The notes beneath the pieces are model-generated. The model had not been told where the DNA came from and made no database searches. It worked only from the letters and a program-made list of their open reading frames with translations. This document shows positions 13,399 to 20,446 of a stretch of 23,123 bases of DNA, piece by piece (the first letter of the stretch is position 1; every line of letters starts with the position of its first letter). Position numbers and translations under genes: made by a program. The DNA is taken from NCBI GenBank assembly GCA_049317345.1, contig JBMOIL010000015.1, forward strand, positions 1-23,123. Reading direction: 5' to 3'. Source of the DNA: Mxb001 sp049317345 (GTDB lineage Bacteria; Actinomycetota; Actinomycetes; S36-B12).

Positions 13399-13404
13399 TA
13401 GCAT
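13399..13404 (+). promoter_or_regulatory. -10 box of leaderless lipoprotein gene
   Basis: TAGCAT with a 6-nt spacer (CCCCTC) to the ATG at 13411. There is no Shine-Dalgarno sequence. Confidence 0.55.
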
Positions 13405-13410
13405 CCCCTC

Positions 13411-14430
13411 ATGAAGAAGCGTCCCAGCCTCGTCCTCGTCGCCCTCATCAGCGCAGTGCTCCTCTCAGCCTGCGGGAGCCAGTCGTCGTCTGAGGAGAGT
13501 TCCGCGTCCGAAGCGCTCGCTACTGCCTTCGCGGACCCCCAGGGCGCCTTCGCGGATCGTGAGGCGAGCGGCGAGGATCTCATCAACGCGTGGTTTGGAC
13601 TGTTAGCGCTAACGGGACGTGGGGAGGGCGAGGTCGCGACATCCTCCGAAGAGGTCGAGGAGGGCATGAAGATCGTCAGGCCCTATCTCGATCCGGCGTT
13701 CACCCTGCTGCGCGCTACGGGCCAGCGGTACACGGCAGGCAACTACGTGCCGCTCGATATCGACGCCTTCGAGGTATCAGACTTCGTCGTGACTGAGCCG
13801 CGTGATGACATTCGCGTGATTCGCTACTTCGTCAGCCAGCCCGGGGCCACGTCGCCCGACGCAGGCGCGGTCATGTCGGCGGAGAAGGCCCCGCGCATTT
13901 CGGTGTTCCGTTGGGACGAGGAGCTGGGGCACTGGGTGGCGGTGAGCTACGCCAACTTCAACAGTGCCATCGGAGCCATCTGCGAGCAGGCCCCCATCAG
14001 TGTGAGCGGCGAAACGCCGGCCACGAGCCCGGAAGACGTTGCCCTCGGCACATCGCTCGTCGAGCAGTGGCGTGACATCACGACGGGGAAGTCGACAGAG
14101 ACGTTCCTCCACCCTGCCAACCAAATTCAGCTTGCCGACGGGCAGGGGTGGCCCACGGCCGATGGTGCGCCCATCGAGTGGGCGCCTGCTCAGGCCTATC
14201 AGTTCGCTAACATCGGGGTCGCGCGCAACGACGATCTCCTCGTCGTCACCTACGACGCCGTGGTGAGCGACCTCGTGATGGAAGGTGACGAGTACCGGGA
14301 CACCGCGTCGCCGCGCATGCTCACCCTCCTGCGCAGCCCAGAAGGCAAGTGGGAGCTCATCGCCCTGGCTAACTTCAATGTGCCAAGTGGTGTCCCCGAC
14401 GAAGTGGAATGCGTCTCGGTGGCCCAGTGA
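13411..14430 (+). CDS. Lipoprotein with two tandem related domains
   Basis: 339 aa. Seen: a signal peptide with lipobox LSAC and lipidated Cys21, then a Ser/Glu-rich linker (22-40). Two halves of similar layout follow: about 55-191 and 211-334. Each half has a 'tail' of the form R-x-(S/T)-x-(F/L)-(R/L)-(W/R), then W-(V/E)-x-(V/I)-(S/A)-x-A-N-F-N (HWVAVSYANFN at 174-184; KWELIALANFN at 313-323), and ends with a lone Cys (C191, C334). This looks like an internal duplication, probably of an NTF2/SnoaL-like cone fold, though I do not recognise a named family. It would be anchored on the outer face of the membrane. The 61-bp gap to the convergent POT gene contains two 10-bp palindromes (14441-14450 and 14457-14466) but no strong terminator. 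Confidence 0.85.
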   Translation: MKKRPSLVLVALISAVLLSACGSQSSSEESSASEALATAFADPQGAFADREASGEDLINAWFGLLALTGRGEGEVATSSEEVEEGMKIVRPYLDPAFTLLRATGQRYTAGNYVPLDIDAFEVSDFVVTEPRDDIRVIRYFVSQPGATSPDAGAVMSAEKAPRISVFRWDEELGHWVAVSYANFNSAIGAICEQAPISVSGETPATSPEDVALGTSLVEQWRDITTGKSTETFLHPANQIQLADGQGWPTADGAPIEWAPAQAYQFANIGVARNDDLLVVTYDAVVSDLVMEGDEYRDTASPRMLTLLRSPEGKWELIALANFNVPSGVPDEVECVSVAQ

Positions 14431-14491
14431 CGTACGAGGACGCTGCAGCGAAGTAGGGCCGCGGCCGTTCGATCTGTGGATGTTTGAGGCG

Positions 14492-15970
14492 CTAGGACAC
14501 ACCCTCCATGAGCCGCTTGATGCGCGGCACAACCAGGAGGAAGAGCCCGCCCAGGATGATGGTGCCGATGCCGCAGGCGACGAAGTAGCCCGCCCAGCCC
14601 AATATATCGATGAGACGCACGAGTTGGCCGCCGATCGAGTCACCCACAGCAGTCGCGAGGAACCACACGGCAAGCATCTGACTGAGCAGGCCAGCGGGAG
14701 CCAGCTTGGTCGTCACCGATAGGCCGTTCGGTGAGAGCAGCAGCTCCGACCACGTCTGCACGAGGAAGACCGACACGATCCACCAGATCGCCGACTTCTC
14801 GCCATCCGCGGACTGCAGAGCGGCCGGCACCATGATGAGGAAGCTGATCCCAACGCCGAAGATCGCCATGGCGAACTTGATAGGGGTCGACGGCGCTCGC
14901 GATCCGAGCTTGGTCCACAGGACCGCGAAGATCGGCGCGAAGATGATGATGAAGACCGGATTGATCGACTGAATCCAACTAATGGGCACCGTGAAGGCGC
15001 CTGCATCCATGTTCGTGAACTTCTCGGCGAACTCATTGATCGTCGACCCGCCCTGGTCGTAGATCGCCCAGAAGACAACCGCCGCAAGGAAGAGGTAGAA
15101 GAAGGCCCAGAGCCGATCCCGATCCACGGGTGTGAGTTGCGGCTGCTTGAAGAGCCTCCAGAAGTAGATGACCGCGATAGCGACCACGACGATCGTGAAG
15201 AGCACGGTGATATCGGCAATTCCCAGGCCCAGGACTCCGAGGGCCACGAAGAGCACAATCGCGATGACGACAATGCCAACCAGCCCCTGAAAGCCCGCCC
15301 GGCGTCGCTCGGGAGGAGTCGCCGGGTTGGGCACCGCCACACCCACCGAGCCGAGACCACGCCAGCCCGCCATGTACTGCGCAAGCCCGATGAGCATGCC
15401 CACCCCAGCCACGGCGAAGCCCAGGTGCCAATTGATGTCCTCGCCCAGGTAGCCCACGATGAGCGGCGCGATCAGCGCCCCGAGGTTGATACCCATATAG
15501 AAGATCGAGAAGCCACCATCGCGTCGCGTGTCGTCCGGCGCATAGAGACCACCCACCATGGCACTCACGCTTGGCTTCAACAGGCCGGTGCCGATCGCGA
15601 TGACGAGGAGCCCGGTCCAGAACAGTGCTTCGATCGGCACCGCCATGACGAAGTGGCCGGCCGCGATGACGATTCCTCCGAAGAGCACCGCTCGCCGCGG
15701 TCCGGTGAGCCGATCCGCGATCCAGCCGCCCAGCAGTGGCAGCAGGTAGATGAGAGACACGTAAGTGCCGTAGATCGCCGCCGCCTCCGCATCGGAGAAG
15801 CCAAGTCCGCCTCCGGGCGGTGAGGCGCCATCGGGCGGCGTGATGAGGTAGAGCACGAGGATGGCGCGCATGCCGTAGTAGGAGAAGCGTTCCCACATTT
15901 CGGTGAAGAAGAGCGTGGCAAGCGCACGGGGCTGGCCGAAGAAGGTCTTCTCAGCCAGCGGGAGACTCAC
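14492..15970 (-). CDS. POT/PTR family proton-dependent peptide transporter
   Basis: 492 aa, 12-14 transmembrane segments, major-facilitator fold. Imports di- and tripeptides with protons. Seen: the ExxER proton-coupling motif in TM1 (E24, E27, R28 in FFTEMWERFSYYG), GGWIADRLTGPRRAVLFGG (the PTR loop 2-3 signature), GTGLLKPSVSAMVGGLY, and FSIFYMGINLGALIAPL (PTR2 signature). Further hydrophobic segments run to the C-terminus, which ends in basic RIKRLMEG. The GTG at 15970 overlaps the rfbB stop in a GTGA arrangement, so translation is probably coupled. The frame is open 16 codons further upstream, but those lie inside rfbB. Pairing with a dTDP-sugar enzyme is unusual, and no functional link is obvious. 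Confidence 0.94.
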   Translation of the reverse strand: MSLPLAEKTFFGQPRALATLFFTEMWERFSYYGMRAILVLYLITPPDGASPPGGGLGFSDAEAAAIYGTYVSLIYLLPLLGGWIADRLTGPRRAVLFGGIVIAAGHFVMAVPIEALFWTGLLVIAIGTGLLKPSVSAMVGGLYAPDDTRRDGGFSIFYMGINLGALIAPLIVGYLGEDINWHLGFAVAGVGMLIGLAQYMAGWRGLGSVGVAVPNPATPPERRRAGFQGLVGIVVIAIVLFVALGVLGLGIADITVLFTIVVVAIAVIYFWRLFKQPQLTPVDRDRLWAFFYLFLAAVVFWAIYDQGGSTINEFAEKFTNMDAGAFTVPISWIQSINPVFIIIFAPIFAVLWTKLGSRAPSTPIKFAMAIFGVGISFLIMVPAALQSADGEKSAIWWIVSVFLVQTWSELLLSPNGLSVTTKLAPAGLLSQMLAVWFLATAVGDSIGGQLVRLIDILGWAGYFVACGIGTIILGGLFLLVVPRIKRLMEGVS

Positions 15971-16941
15971 GCGGCACCCTTGAGTGGCCGCCACCACTGC
16001 GGATGGTCGCGGTACCACGCGATGGTCGCGTCAATGGCCTCGTCGAAGCTGCGGGTCGGGGCATAGCCGAGGGCACGCAGTCGCGAGTCGTCGACGCTGT
16101 AGCGGCGGTCATGCCCGAGACGGTCGGGCACGTAGTCCACCCAGTCATCCCAGTCGCAGCCCATGTGCTCGAGGATCCGCTCGGTGAGCTGGCGATTGTT
16201 GAGCTCGACACCCCCACCGATGTTGTACGCCGCTCCGGGATCACCGCGCTCCACCACGATCTGGATACCGCGGACGTGGTCATCGACGTGCAGCCAATCG
16301 CGCACGTTCAGGCCGTCACCGTAGAGCGGCACCTTGAGCCCGTCGATGAGGTTGGTGACGAAGAGCGGGATGACCTTCTCGGGGAACTGATGCGGGCCGT
16401 AGTTGTTGGAGCAGCGTGTACTCGACACGCTCATGCCATAGGTGCGGTGGTAGGCACGCACCAGGAGTTCGGCGGCCGCCTTCGACGCGGCATACGGTGA
16501 ATTCGGCAGCAGCGGAGAGTCCTCGGTCCACGATCCCAACTCGATCGAGCCGTAGACCTCGTCCGTGCCGATGTGCACCACGCGTGGAGTCCCATGCCGG
16601 CGACAGGCATCCAGCAGTGCCTGAGTGCCGACGACATTGGTGACCACGAAGTCCTGCGGCCCCGCGATCGAGCGATCCACGTGAGTCTCCGCCGCGAAAT
16701 TGACCACGACATCGTGGCCGGGCACGACCTGGTCCAGGACCGCGCCGTCGCAGATGTCGCCCTGGACGAAGGAGTAGCGAGGATCCTCCGAGGCGGAGGC
16801 CAGGTTCGCCAGGTTGCCGGCGTAGGTGAGCTTGTCGAGCACGGTCACGCCGGCAACCTCGGCACCGAGGCTGCCATCGAGCAGACTGCGCACATAGTGC
16901 GAGCCGATGAAGCCCGCTCCCCCAGTGACCAGGTATCTCAC
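15967..16941 (-). CDS. rmlB: dTDP-glucose 4,6-dehydratase
   Basis: 324 aa extended short-chain dehydrogenase. Converts dTDP-glucose to dTDP-4-keto-6-deoxyglucose, the second step to dTDP-rhamnose and other deoxysugars, using tightly bound NAD. Seen: Rossmann motif TGGAGFIGS (6-14), DKLTYAGNLANL (36-47, typical of RmlB), T126-D127-E128 in GTDEVYG (dehydration acid and base), catalytic Y150 and K154 in YAASK, and RCSNNYGPHQFPEK and YGDGLNVRDWLHVDDH, all characteristic. Full length. The start is GTG at 16941 with TAGGAT 6 nt upstream. The other rml genes (A, C, D) are absent from the window, so either they are elsewhere or the product feeds a different deoxysugar. It follows copC by 28 bp and is coupled to the POT gene downstream. 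Confidence 0.96.
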   Translation of the reverse strand: MRYLVTGGAGFIGSHYVRSLLDGSLGAEVAGVTVLDKLTYAGNLANLASASEDPRYSFVQGDICDGAVLDQVVPGHDVVVNFAAETHVDRSIAGPQDFVVTNVVGTQALLDACRRHGTPRVVHIGTDEVYGSIELGSWTEDSPLLPNSPYAASKAAAELLVRAYHRTYGMSVSSTRCSNNYGPHQFPEKVIPLFVTNLIDGLKVPLYGDGLNVRDWLHVDDHVRGIQIVVERGDPGAAYNIGGGVELNNRQLTERILEHMGCDWDDWVDYVPDRLGHDRRYSVDDSRLRALGYAPTRSFDEAIDATIAWYRDHPQWWRPLKGAA

Positions 16942-16947
16942 CCACGC

Positions 16948-16953
16948 ATCCTA
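16948..16953 (-). promoter_or_regulatory. -10 box of leaderless rmlB
   Basis: TAGGAT on the minus strand with a 6-nt spacer (GCGTGG) to the GTG at 16941. It would give rmlB and the POT gene their own promoter, separate from the copper genes upstream. Confidence 0.55.
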
Positions 16954-16969
16954 CGGACGGGTGAACGCC

Positions 16970-17623
16970 CTAAGGGCTGATTCGGACGACCCCGGTGAGC
17001 GTCCGCGTCGACGAGGCCGAGGAGTACGCCGTGACCGTGACGGAGTAGGTCCCCGGGAACGGCAGCATGCCTGTGGCCTTGCCCTTGGCAAGTGACCATT
17101 CGAAGGGCTCGGGGAATCCGGGGAGTCGCCAAACGACCTGGCCGATCGCGCGACGCAATTCGCCCTTGAGCTTCAAGGAGCGTGTCCCTACGCGGCTGCC
17201 CGACAGGCTCACGGATGTGCCTGAAAGGGTCACCGTCTGCGGCGCCGACACCGGATCGGCGAGACGCACCGAGAAGCCCCGCGCATTGCTAATCACGTGA
17301 CCGTCCGCGCTAGTCACCCGGTAGACGAGTGCGTAGCGCCCCGCGTTGATGGAACGCACCGGTGCCGTCACCGAAGAGCCGGACACGCGCGCGGGCCCCG
17401 ACAGCATTGCACCGGACGACGTGAGCACACGCAGGGCCGAGCTTGTGCCGCTCACCGACTCGTTGAACGTGAGCCGGGCGGTCGTAAGCGAACTCACGAC
17501 CGAGCCCTCAGCCGGTGAGCTGGCGATCACGCGCGCATGGGCCCATGCAGGGCTTGCCGACAACGCGGAGAGTGCGGTGGTGGCGGCCAGCATGCTGGCC
17601 GCCACCACCCACCGTCGCGACAC
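16970..17623 (-). CDS. copC: CopC-domain copper-binding protein
   Basis: 217 aa, exported. Seen: a signal peptide (residues 1-28, ending SPAWA), then a mature N-terminus HARVIASSPAEG, with the N-terminal His (H29) that chelates Cu(II) in CopC proteins. SADGHV supplies D107 and H109, the other expected Cu(II) ligands. The CopC beta-barrel covers about 29-122. A second beta-rich region (125-217, VTLSGTSVSLSG to VVRISP) follows in place of the usual transmembrane anchor or CopD fusion, and I do not recognise it. The GTG start overlaps the ycnI stop by one base (TAGTG), so translation is likely coupled. Together with YcnI and the His-rich membrane protein it forms a probable periplasm-side copper-handling unit. 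The 28-bp gap to rmlB has a short GCCC/GGGC hairpin. Confidence 0.9.
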   Translation of the reverse strand: MSRRWVVAASMLAATTALSALSASPAWAHARVIASSPAEGSVVSSLTTARLTFNESVSGTSSALRVLTSSGAMLSGPARVSGSSVTAPVRSINAGRYALVYRVTSADGHVISNARGFSVRLADPVSAPQTVTLSGTSVSLSGSRVGTRSLKLKGELRRAIGQVVWRLPGFPEPFEWSLAKGKATGMLPFPGTYSVTVTAYSSASSTRTLTGVVRISP

Positions 17624-18114
17624 TAGTGACCGCCGCCGGAGGCCGGGCCGACATCCACCGTGGGCACGTCGTCGCCGATCCACGCCACCTTGCCCTTGAT
17701 GCAGGTCTGGACCGTGGGGAGAGCGACCTCGCCCTCCGTTGTCGGCCACTTCACCGAGACGCCGAAGTCGGCGAACTGGTCGTCCGGCAGGGGATCCCCC
17801 GTGGCATTCCAGATGACCTGCCGTGAACCGTCGGCCGTGGTGACGACCTTGGCCTTCCAGCCGCCGATCATCTGGGGCTTGGCTGACCCGAATGACGCGG
17901 GTATCGTGATCATGACGCGCCGTGTGGGCGAGCCCTCGCAGCCATGCGGAATGCGCATCCAGAGGGCACCGTATCCACCAGCGGTGGCCTTACCGCCGTA
18001 GAGCTGGACTGAAGCGTGCGCGGACGCAGGGGTTGCTGCGATGAGACCGCCACCCGCGATGAGAGCAGCGGATGCGGATGCCGCAAGGACGCGGCGCAGT
18101 GAACGAGAAAGCAT
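17623..18114 (-). CDS. ycnI: YcnI-family copper-binding protein (DUF1775)
   Basis: 163 aa, exported. Seen: a signal peptide ending PASA at 32, a mature N-terminus HASVQ with H33 as the histidine that caps the copper site in YcnI, W52 in GGYGALWMRIPHGCEG (a conserved aromatic copper-site residue in this family, from memory), cysteines C59 and C138 that may pair, and the family's GSPTRRVMITIP strand. It ends in GGGH without the C-terminal membrane anchor that some homologues have. YcnI with a neighbouring CopC is a recurrent actinobacterial pairing thought to hand copper to the cell or its oxidases. The ATG at 18114 has a GAAAGG-type ribosome binding site (18122-18127), unlike most genes here, which suggests it is translated from an upstream operon transcript. 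Confidence 0.9.
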   Translation of the reverse strand: MLSRSLRRVLAASASAALIAGGGLIAATPASAHASVQLYGGKATAGGYGALWMRIPHGCEGSPTRRVMITIPASFGSAKPQMIGGWKAKVVTTADGSRQVIWNATGDPLPDDQFADFGVSVKWPTTEGEVALPTVQTCIKGKVAWIGDDVPTVDVGPASGGGH

Positions 18115-18182
18115 GATGGAACCTTTCGTGAGGGCGCGCGGTCGCGCGCAAAATGGGGACCGATCTCTCGGTGAACTGCGAG

Positions 18183-18782
18183 TTACCCGCAGTACGCCGG
18201 AGGTCCCCTTCTCACGAGAAGGTGCGCAAGGACTTCTAGGCTCTCGGCGTCCTCGACCCTGCCAAAGACTGGCGTCCTCAGCGCGGCGGTGGCGAAGACG
18301 CTCGGCACATGAGTCGGCCCGAGGACGGCCCGCAGGACCGAGAACGCCGCACTGAGCAGCCAGTCCATGTGCACCAGCACAAGCGCCACGACTCCACCCG
18401 CAGCGAGGTGCGCGAGCGCCATACCGGGCGAGGGAACGAGGCCACTGAAGTCACGTGAAACGAGCAGAGCCGACGCGGGACCGTGGTGAAGGCCCAGCGT
18501 CTCAGTGCCTGCACCCACCATCGGCATCGAGAACCACGCAAACCACGCGTGCAGGGCGAACTGGCCCACGACCATGGTGGTGACAGCGCGTCGCCAGCCA
18601 AGGCGGGCACGCGACACGGCCAGGCAGCCGGCGGCGAGGAGTCCGGCGGTGGCGATCGTGAGCGTCCACGAGGGTGCCTGACCGTGAGTCGCGTGAGCCG
18701 CCGCCGTGATCACGGTGATGACGAGGCTGAGCGCCGTCGCGCGCACCACCATCGCGCCATCGACCCTGGGCCCGCCGAGCAT
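18183..18782 (-). CDS. His-rich polytopic membrane protein, probable copper-module partner
   Basis: 199 aa, family not recognised. Seen: about four to five hydrophobic segments (roughly 11-30, 38-57, 66-86, and 118-150 as one or two). Many histidines lie in or at the ends of the membrane segments: H30 and H33 (AAAHATHG), H78 (GQFALHAWFAWF), H99 and H100 (GLHHGP), H125 (ALAHLAAG), H138 (LVHMDW), plus Met86, Met88, Met121 and Met139. This is a soft-metal-ligand pattern. The gene is 68 bp upstream of ycnI on the same strand. Inference: an integral membrane partner in copper handling, taking the place that CopD occupies in other cop clusters; it does not look like CopD itself. The ATG start at 18782 has TAGAGT 6 nt upstream, so this is the likely first gene of the copper unit. 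Confidence 0.8.
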   Translation of the reverse strand: MLGGPRVDGAMVVRATALSLVITVITAAAHATHGQAPSWTLTIATAGLLAAGCLAVSRARLGWRRAVTTMVVGQFALHAWFAWFSMPMVGAGTETLGLHHGPASALLVSRDFSGLVPSPGMALAHLAAGGVVALVLVHMDWLLSAAFSVLRAVLGPTHVPSVFATAALRTPVFGRVEDAESLEVLAHLLVRRGPPAYCG

Positions 18783-18788
18783 GCCGGG

Positions 18789-18794
18789 ACTCTA
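18789..18794 (-). promoter_or_regulatory. -10 box of the leaderless copper-module transcript
   Basis: TAGAGT on the minus strand with a 6-nt spacer (CCCGGC) to the ATG at 18782. It lies in the 41-bp gap after the CoA-transferase gene. No copper-regulator (CsoR- or CueR-type) operator is evident. Confidence 0.55.
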
Positions 18795-18823
18795 CCACTC
18801 CGAGTGGTGCGTAGGCGCGGCTA

Positions 18824-20050
18824 CTAAAGCAGCCCGAGGGCGGCCGCCGCCTCACGGAGACCTTCGCGCGCAGCCGGGTGTGCCGCCTGGTCGATGATCG
18901 ACTGCGCCTGCTCAGATTGGCTACGTCCGACGACGGGAGCCACCCCTTGCTCGGTGACAACGTAGCTGTGCTGGAAGGACGTCACCGGATCTTCGAGCTG
19001 AGGGACGATCGTCGATACACCGGCTTTGGGGTGCCAGGAGGGCAGGGCGATGTAACTCGCCCCGCCTCGCGAGTGGAGTGCTCCGTCGATGAAGTCGACC
19101 GAGCCGCCGAAGCCGCTGTAGATCCGCCCGTGTATCCGACTGGCATTCGCCTGGTCGAAGAGGTCGACCTGGAGCGCGGAGTTGACGCTCGTCATCTGCC
19201 GCTGGCGAGCGATGCGGCCCGGATCATTCGTCGTCTCCGTGCGGAGCATGCGGACCCGGTGATTGAGGTGGACGAAGTCGTAGAGGTCACGGGAGCCGAA
19301 GAGGAAGGAGGCGGTGAGGGGGATCTGCGGATCCAGGGCGCCCCGCTGCTCAAGCGCGAGGGCGCCGTCGGAGAACATCTCCGACCAGATGCGCAGGCCC
19401 GAGCGATGGATGAGTTGGTGCAGCACCGCATCGGGCACACCGCCGATGCCCAACTGCAAGGTCGCGCCGTCCGGCACCTGCGCAGCGATGCGATCGCCGA
19501 TTTCCTGCGACGTCGCAGAGGGATCTCCCGGGCGCACCTCGGCAAGAGGCTCGTCGACCTCGATGAGGTAGTCGATCTCAGTGTCGTAGAGCTGCCCATC
19601 GCCGTAGGTGTAGGGCATGTGGGGATTCGCCTGCACGAAGATGAGGCCACCGGACTCCTTGGCCGCCTCGACCGCCGCCGGCATCACATTGACCTCGATG
19701 CCCATGCTCACGGTGTCGTATCGCGGGGACGACGCGTGCACGAAGACAGCGTCTGGACGCAGGACCTCGCGATAGAGAGAGGGGACAAGACTGAGACGGC
19801 ACGGGATGTAACGAAGATGCTGGGAGTGACGCATCGCGGGCCCCACGAAGCACGTCTCCATCGTGATTCCGTCACGCTCCGGGATGCCCGGCTGGGCATT
19901 GAGCATGTGCAGCGTGAACTCCGGCAACTGCTCGGAGGCGATTCTGAGCAGACTGTGCGGAGTGGCGAAGTTTCCCGAGGCAATGATGCGTGGGCGGGGA
20001 GGGAGCTGAGCGAGGATCGCGGGTAACTGCTCGGGGGTGATGCGCTTCAC
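18824..20050 (-). CDS. Acetyl-CoA hydrolase/transferase family (4-hydroxybutyrate CoA-transferase-like)
   Basis: 408 aa, cytosolic. Family I CoA-transferase that swaps CoA between carboxylic acids or hydrolyses acyl-CoA. Seen: the CoA-loop-like LQLGIGGVPDAVL (198-210) and the catalytic glutamate E224 in WSEMFSDG, forming the glutamyl-CoA intermediate. ASFLFGS, VNSALQVDL and SGFGGSVDFIDGA in the C-terminal half are all typical of 4-hydroxybutyrate/acetate CoA-transferases. Exact acids cannot be told. The GTG at 20050 is preferred to a TTG 24 bp upstream, because the GTG start gives the usual N-terminus and has a GACACT box with 6-nt spacing. It is 30 bp downstream of the ABM gene. Confidence 0.93.
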   Translation of the reverse strand: MKRITPEQLPAILAQLPPRPRIIASGNFATPHSLLRIASEQLPEFTLHMLNAQPGIPERDGITMETCFVGPAMRHSQHLRYIPCRLSLVPSLYREVLRPDAVFVHASSPRYDTVSMGIEVNVMPAAVEAAKESGGLIFVQANPHMPYTYGDGQLYDTEIDYLIEVDEPLAEVRPGDPSATSQEIGDRIAAQVPDGATLQLGIGGVPDAVLHQLIHRSGLRIWSEMFSDGALALEQRGALDPQIPLTASFLFGSRDLYDFVHLNHRVRMLRTETTNDPGRIARQRQMTSVNSALQVDLFDQANASRIHGRIYSGFGGSVDFIDGALHSRGGASYIALPSWHPKAGVSTIVPQLEDPVTSFQHSYVVTEQGVAPVVGRSQSEQAQSIIDQAAHPAAREGLREAAAALGLL

Positions 20051-20056
20051 GGCGTC

Positions 20057-20062
20057 AGTGTC
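20057..20062 (-). promoter_or_regulatory. Candidate -10 box of leaderless CoA-transferase gene
   Basis: GACACT on the minus strand with a 6-nt spacer (GACGCC) to the GTG at 20050. It matches at positions 2 and 6. Confidence 0.35.
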
Positions 20063-20080
20063 CCCTAGGACCAAGGTCCC

Positions 20081-20434
20081 CTACAGCGTCAGGTCCTCGC
20101 TGAGCACCTGCTCCTGCAGCGACATGCGCAGGGGATCCAGGCGCAGGATCGCGGGTGGTGCACCAAGGACATCGGGCAACTCGGTCATCAACTGCGCGAA
20201 GCCCTCAGTTGCGCGGTGCTCATCCTGCGCCTCGTCGTCGTGGAAAATCTCATACAGCCAGACGATGTTTGCGTCGTCGGGATCCACGTGGACGATGAAG
20301 AGCTCGGTGCCGGGCTCCTCATCCAGCCCATCGCTGTAGCGGTGCAGCGCGTCCAGCAGTGCAGGGCGTCGCCCCTCCTCCGCGGTGAGGCGCACGAGCA
20401 TTCCTCGACGACCCGGCGTAAGCGACTGGCGCAT
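20081..20434 (-). CDS. ABM-type monooxygenase (putative quinol monooxygenase)
   Basis: 117 aa, one antibiotic-biosynthesis-monooxygenase domain (about 11-95), a dimeric alpha-beta barrel. Seen: GMLVRLTAEEGRRPALLDAL (strand 1 and helix 1), TELFIVHVDPDDANIVWLYE (paired strands), IFHDDEAQDEHRATEGF, the family's 'E-x-F-x-D-x-x-A-x-x-x-H' pattern. YgiN-like members oxidise quinols; others degrade haem or have no known substrate. There are no haem-degrading residues I can identify. The neighbouring menJ makes a quinone-related substrate attractive but unproven. The ATG at 20434 has TAGGCT 6 nt upstream, overlapping the stop of the epimerase. Confidence 0.85.
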   Translation of the reverse strand: MRQSLTPGRRGMLVRLTAEEGRRPALLDALHRYSDGLDEEPGTELFIVHVDPDDANIVWLYEIFHDDEAQDEHRATEGFAQLMTELPDVLGAPPAILRLDPLRMSLQEQVLSEDLTL

Positions 20435-20440
20435 GCCTCG

Positions 20441-20446
20441 AGCCTA
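20441..20446 (-). promoter_or_regulatory. -10 box of leaderless ABM gene, sharing the epimerase stop codon
   Basis: TAGGCT on the minus strand with a 6-nt spacer (CGAGGC) to the ATG at 20434. Its first three bases are the TAG stop of the epimerase gene (20444-20446), the same arrangement as bpa/serS. Confidence 0.55.

Noticed and set aside
14431..14491. Terminator between the lipoprotein and POT genes
   Set aside because: Only two isolated 10-bp palindromes with 4- to 5-bp arms and no loop. Too weak to call, though convergent genes would be expected to share one.
18878..20026. 382-codon open frame opposite the CoA-transferase
   Set aside because: Same reason: antisense shadow of a clear gene.
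20051..20074. TTG start for the CoA-transferase
   Set aside because: The GTG at 20050 has better start context and gives the family's usual N-terminus.
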